Below, in pieces: positions 4,820-7,002 of a stretch of DNA of 7,002 nt. Each line of letters starts with the position of its first letter. The stretch's first letter is position 1. The notes under the pieces were generated by a model that was not told the origin of the DNA, ran no database searches, and saw nothing but the letters and a program-made list of their open reading frames with translations. Made by a program: the position numbers and the translations under genes. Source of the DNA: Verrucomicrobiales bacterium (GTDB taxonomy: Bacteria > Verrucomicrobiota > Verrucomicrobiia > Verrucomicrobiales > DEV007); NCBI GenBank assembly GCA_007123695.1, contig SLGN01000438.1:1-7002 (forward strand), in the 5' to 3' direction.

Positions 4820-7002
4820 CTACTTCGCGAACATGTCGTGTTCGGGATCGCCGCCGCTGAGCACGTAGGCGACGAGGTCGAGCACCTCCTCCTTCGTCAG
4901 CATGTTGAGCAGCATGGGGGGCATGGGCGAGACCTTGGACACCTCCATGCTCACGACCTCCTTGCGGTCGATGTTGACGCGCTGGTTCGGGTCGGTGAGA
5001 TCGGTGTTGAGGGTCACGTTGTCCCCGCTGAGGTTCACGACGACACCGCTGACGACGTCGCCGTTCTTCTGGGTGACGACGATGGGGGCGAACTGCTCGT
5101 TGATCTCCTTGCTCGGATGGATGACCTGGTCGAGGAAGTCGTGGGGCGAATAGCGGCCCCCGGCGCCGGTCAGGTCGGGTCCGTTCATGCCGCCGCCGTC
5201 TCCGAAGCGGTGGCAGGCGTAGCACGCTGCGGCGGAGAACATCTTGCGTCCGTTCTCGAAGTCCCGGCCGGTCATGCCGTCTTCGGCGGCCGCGCTCAGC
5301 TCCTCCAGAGTCCACATCGTCGGGGTGCGCCCGGCGAAGATCGCGCCCAGATTCTCGATCGCGGAGACGCGCTCGGGCTTCTTCTCGATCAGTTCGGAGA
5401 GCTTCGTTCTCTCCTCGTCGCTGAAGGTGGAAAGGGCGTCGTTCCGGATGAACTCGATGAATTTCTCGAAGCTCGCGCCACCGCGGAAGTTCGCCGCGCG
5501 CAGAAACCACTCGAGGTAGGCGGTGCGGAGTTCGGTGTCCCAGCCGGTGCGCACGAAGCGCAGGCTGCGGGCGAATTCCAACTGCTCCTCCTGCGAGACC
5601 GAATTCTCCAGCAAGGCGATGCCTTTGGCGGCGACGGTGGGGGACTGAAGGTAGGCGAGCGTCTCGCAAAGAAGCCAGTTCAACGGAAAGGACTTCGACG
5701 GGAAGGCGGGGTCGAGGGCCTCGACGAGGGGCTGCGCCCGTTCGCCGGGGCCGTCGAAACGGTTCAGGACGATCTGGACGGTTCGCACGTGGGCGAGCCG
5801 CGCCTCGGCCGAAAGAGCGGTGAAGTCGATGGAGAGAAGGGCGTCGAGAATGCGGTCGCGCATCGCCGTGTCGACCGGCGGAGTCGGGGTGGCGCCTTCC
5901 GGAATCGGGGCCGACTTGATTTCGGGTTCACCGGCGGGAGCGCCGAGCGGTTTGGCGGGAACACGGTGGTAGGGGCAGATCCCGGCGGCGCGGGCGAGGG
6001 CGAGCAGGGCTTCGACCCGCGTGGCCGGGTCCTTCTCGGCCAGGGCCCTGTCGGCCCAGGTCTCCACCGGCTGATGCTCCAGGACGGTGCGCGCCGCCCA
6101 GCGGATGTGGCGGTCGGAATGGGAAAGGTGCGGCCATGCGGCGTCGAGCGCGGCGGCGTCGGCGGTCCCGTGCCATGCTTCGAGTTCGTGCCGCAGCTTG
6201 GCCTCGGCGGTGAGGTCCGTCTGCGGAGCGGCCGGGCTGGTGTCCTCGCCGCCGACGTAGGTGACCCGGTAGAGGCCGGACTGGACGCGTCGGCCGCCGA
6301 TGGCGAAATACATGGCCCCGTCGTCCGGATGGATCACGACATCGGTCACGGGAAGCGGGGCGCCGGAGATGAAGTCCTCCTTCGCTCCGGTGTAGCTCGC
6401 CCCTTTCGCGTCGAGGTGGACGGCGTAGATCTTGCCCCAGCTCCAGTCGAGCAGGTAGAGGGCCTGCTGGTATTTCGCGGGGAACTTCGCGCCGTAGCCG
6501 AAGACCGTGCCGGTGGGCGAACCCGGTCCGATGTTCAGGGTGGAGGGAAGGTTGTCGGCGTAGAATTCGGGAAATTTTCCGGCCCCGTTGCGCCAGCCGA
6601 ACTCGCCGCCGCTGACGACGTGGTTGACCCGGGTGGGGCGGTACCACGGGGTGTTGAAGTCGTACTCCATGTCGGCGTCGTAGGTGAAGAGCTCGCCGGC
6701 ATGGTTGATCGATGCATCGTAGATGTTGCGGAATCCGGAGGCGAAGCGGGAAAAGGACTTCCCGTCGCGGGAGACGCGGTAGATGATTCCGCCGGGGGCG
6801 AGCACGTGGCGGTTGTGGCCGCGGCCGTCCGGCATGCGCGGGAGCAGGTGGTCCTCGCCCCAGACCGGCGGGACGGGGGAAGCGGGGTCGCCCTCGGTCA
6901 TTCCGGTGCTGTTTCCGCAGACGAGGTAGAAATCGTCGCTGCCGGGAATGGGAACCACGGCGTGGACTCCGTGGTCGCCCCGAGACTCGAGCTCGCGCAG
7001 AA
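4820..7002 (-). CDS. Beta-propeller/HEAT/cytochrome c fusion (PVC-type heme-binding CxxCH protein), N-terminus cut off by window edge
   Basis: The frame is open from the right edge (first whole codon at 7000) to TAG at 4820-4822, giving 726 residues of a longer protein. The GTG at 6958 is not the start: in-frame residues before it (RGDHGVHAV) continue the family sequence. Residues 1 to about 255 are the end of a six-bladed propeller of the sorbosone/glucose dehydrogenase-like type, with SGFRNIYDASINHAGELF, YDADMEYD, PWYRPTRVNHVVSGGEFGWR, GPGSPTG and LDWSWGKIYAV. Residues about 255-570 are helical, HEAT-like, including the EWFLRAANFRGGASFEKF stretch typical of this PVC family. The C-terminal cytochrome c domain has CYACH at 593-597, then GPDLTGAGGRYSPHDFLDQVIHPSKEI, and the probable distal ligand Met693 in SPMPP, ending LVAYVLSGGDPEHD. 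Such proteins are exported and are thought to pass electrons from propeller-catalysed sugar or alcohol oxidation to the heme. Neither the propeller cofactor nor the substrate can be read here. A 222-base gap separates it from the lipoprotein gene, so co-transcription is uncertain. Confidence 0.95.
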   Translation of the reverse strand, partial: LRELESRGDHGVHAVVPIPGSDDFYLVCGNSTGMTEGDPASPVPPVWGEDHLLPRMPDGRGHNRHVLAPGGIIYRVSRDGKSFSRFASGFRNIYDASINHAGELFTYDADMEYDFNTPWYRPTRVNHVVSGGEFGWRNGAGKFPEFYADNLPSTLNIGPGSPTGTVFGYGAKFPAKYQQALYLLDWSWGKIYAVHLDAKGASYTGAKEDFISGAPLPVTDVVIHPDDGAMYFAIGGRRVQSGLYRVTYVGGEDTSPAAPQTDLTAEAKLRHELEAWHGTADAAALDAAWPHLSHSDRHIRWAARTVLEHQPVETWADRALAEKDPATRVEALLALARAAGICPYHRVPAKPLGAPAGEPEIKSAPIPEGATPTPPVDTAMRDRILDALLSIDFTALSAEARLAHVRTVQIVLNRFDGPGERAQPLVEALDPAFPSKSFPLNWLLCETLAYLQSPTVAAKGIALLENSVSQEEQLEFARSLRFVRTGWDTELRTAYLEWFLRAANFRGGASFEKFIEFIRNDALSTFSDEERTKLSELIEKKPERVSAIENLGAIFAGRTPTMWTLEELSAAAEDGMTGRDFENGRKMFSAAACYACHRFGDGGGMNGPDLTGAGGRYSPHDFLDQVIHPSKEINEQFAPIVVTQKNGDVVSGVVVNLSGDNVTLNTDLTDPNQRVNIDRKEVVSMEVSKVSPMPPMLLNMLTKEEVLDLVAYVLSGGDPEHDMFAK

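Noticed and set aside
6956..6958. GTG at 6958 as the start of the propeller-cytochrome gene
   Set aside because: The frame stays open to the window edge, and the upstream residues match the conserved propeller sequence, so the gene is truncated by the window rather than starting here.

Overview
This is a GC-rich, gene-dense bacterial window. It most likely comes from the PVC superphylum, with Verrucomicrobiota slightly favoured over Planctomycetota. The main evidence is two large secreted c-type cytochrome proteins of kinds almost confined to that group. One is a PSCyt1/PSCyt2/PSD1 (DUF1549/DUF1553) protein and the other is a beta-propeller/helical-repeat/CxxCH fusion. The lack of clear Shine-Dalgarno sequences fits the same group. 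The phylum assignment rests on family knowledge, not on a marker gene.

Layout, left to right. Positions 1-2310 (minus) hold the N-terminal 770 residues of a PSCyt1-PSCyt2-LamG-PSD1 protein; its C-terminus lies off the left edge. Positions 2311-2642 are a divergent intergenic region with a purine-rich tract, a 29-codon upstream ORF and a perfect inverted repeat next to murI. Positions 2643-3428 (plus) are murI, encoding glutamate racemase with all catalytic residues. Positions 3506-4597 (minus) encode a lipoprotein of unknown function that converges on murI. Positions 4598-4819 form its upstream region, with an AT-rich 18-bp palindrome and short direct repeats that look like a promoter/operator. 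Positions 4820-7002 (minus) hold the C-terminal 726 residues of a propeller-HEAT-cytochrome c protein; its N-terminus lies off the right edge.

The two cytochromes belong to families that PVC bacteria encode in large numbers, usually linked to periplasmic oxidation or breakdown of complex carbohydrates. The window itself shows no substrate. murI makes D-glutamate for peptidoglycan and appears to be an unrelated housekeeping gene between them. I see no RNA gene, CRISPR array, insertion sequence or phage element. No clearly new multi-gene system is evident. The observations most worth checking are the palindrome in front of the lipoprotein gene, which resembles a site for a DtxR/MntR-type metal regulator, and the short ORF whose stop codon overlaps the murI start.
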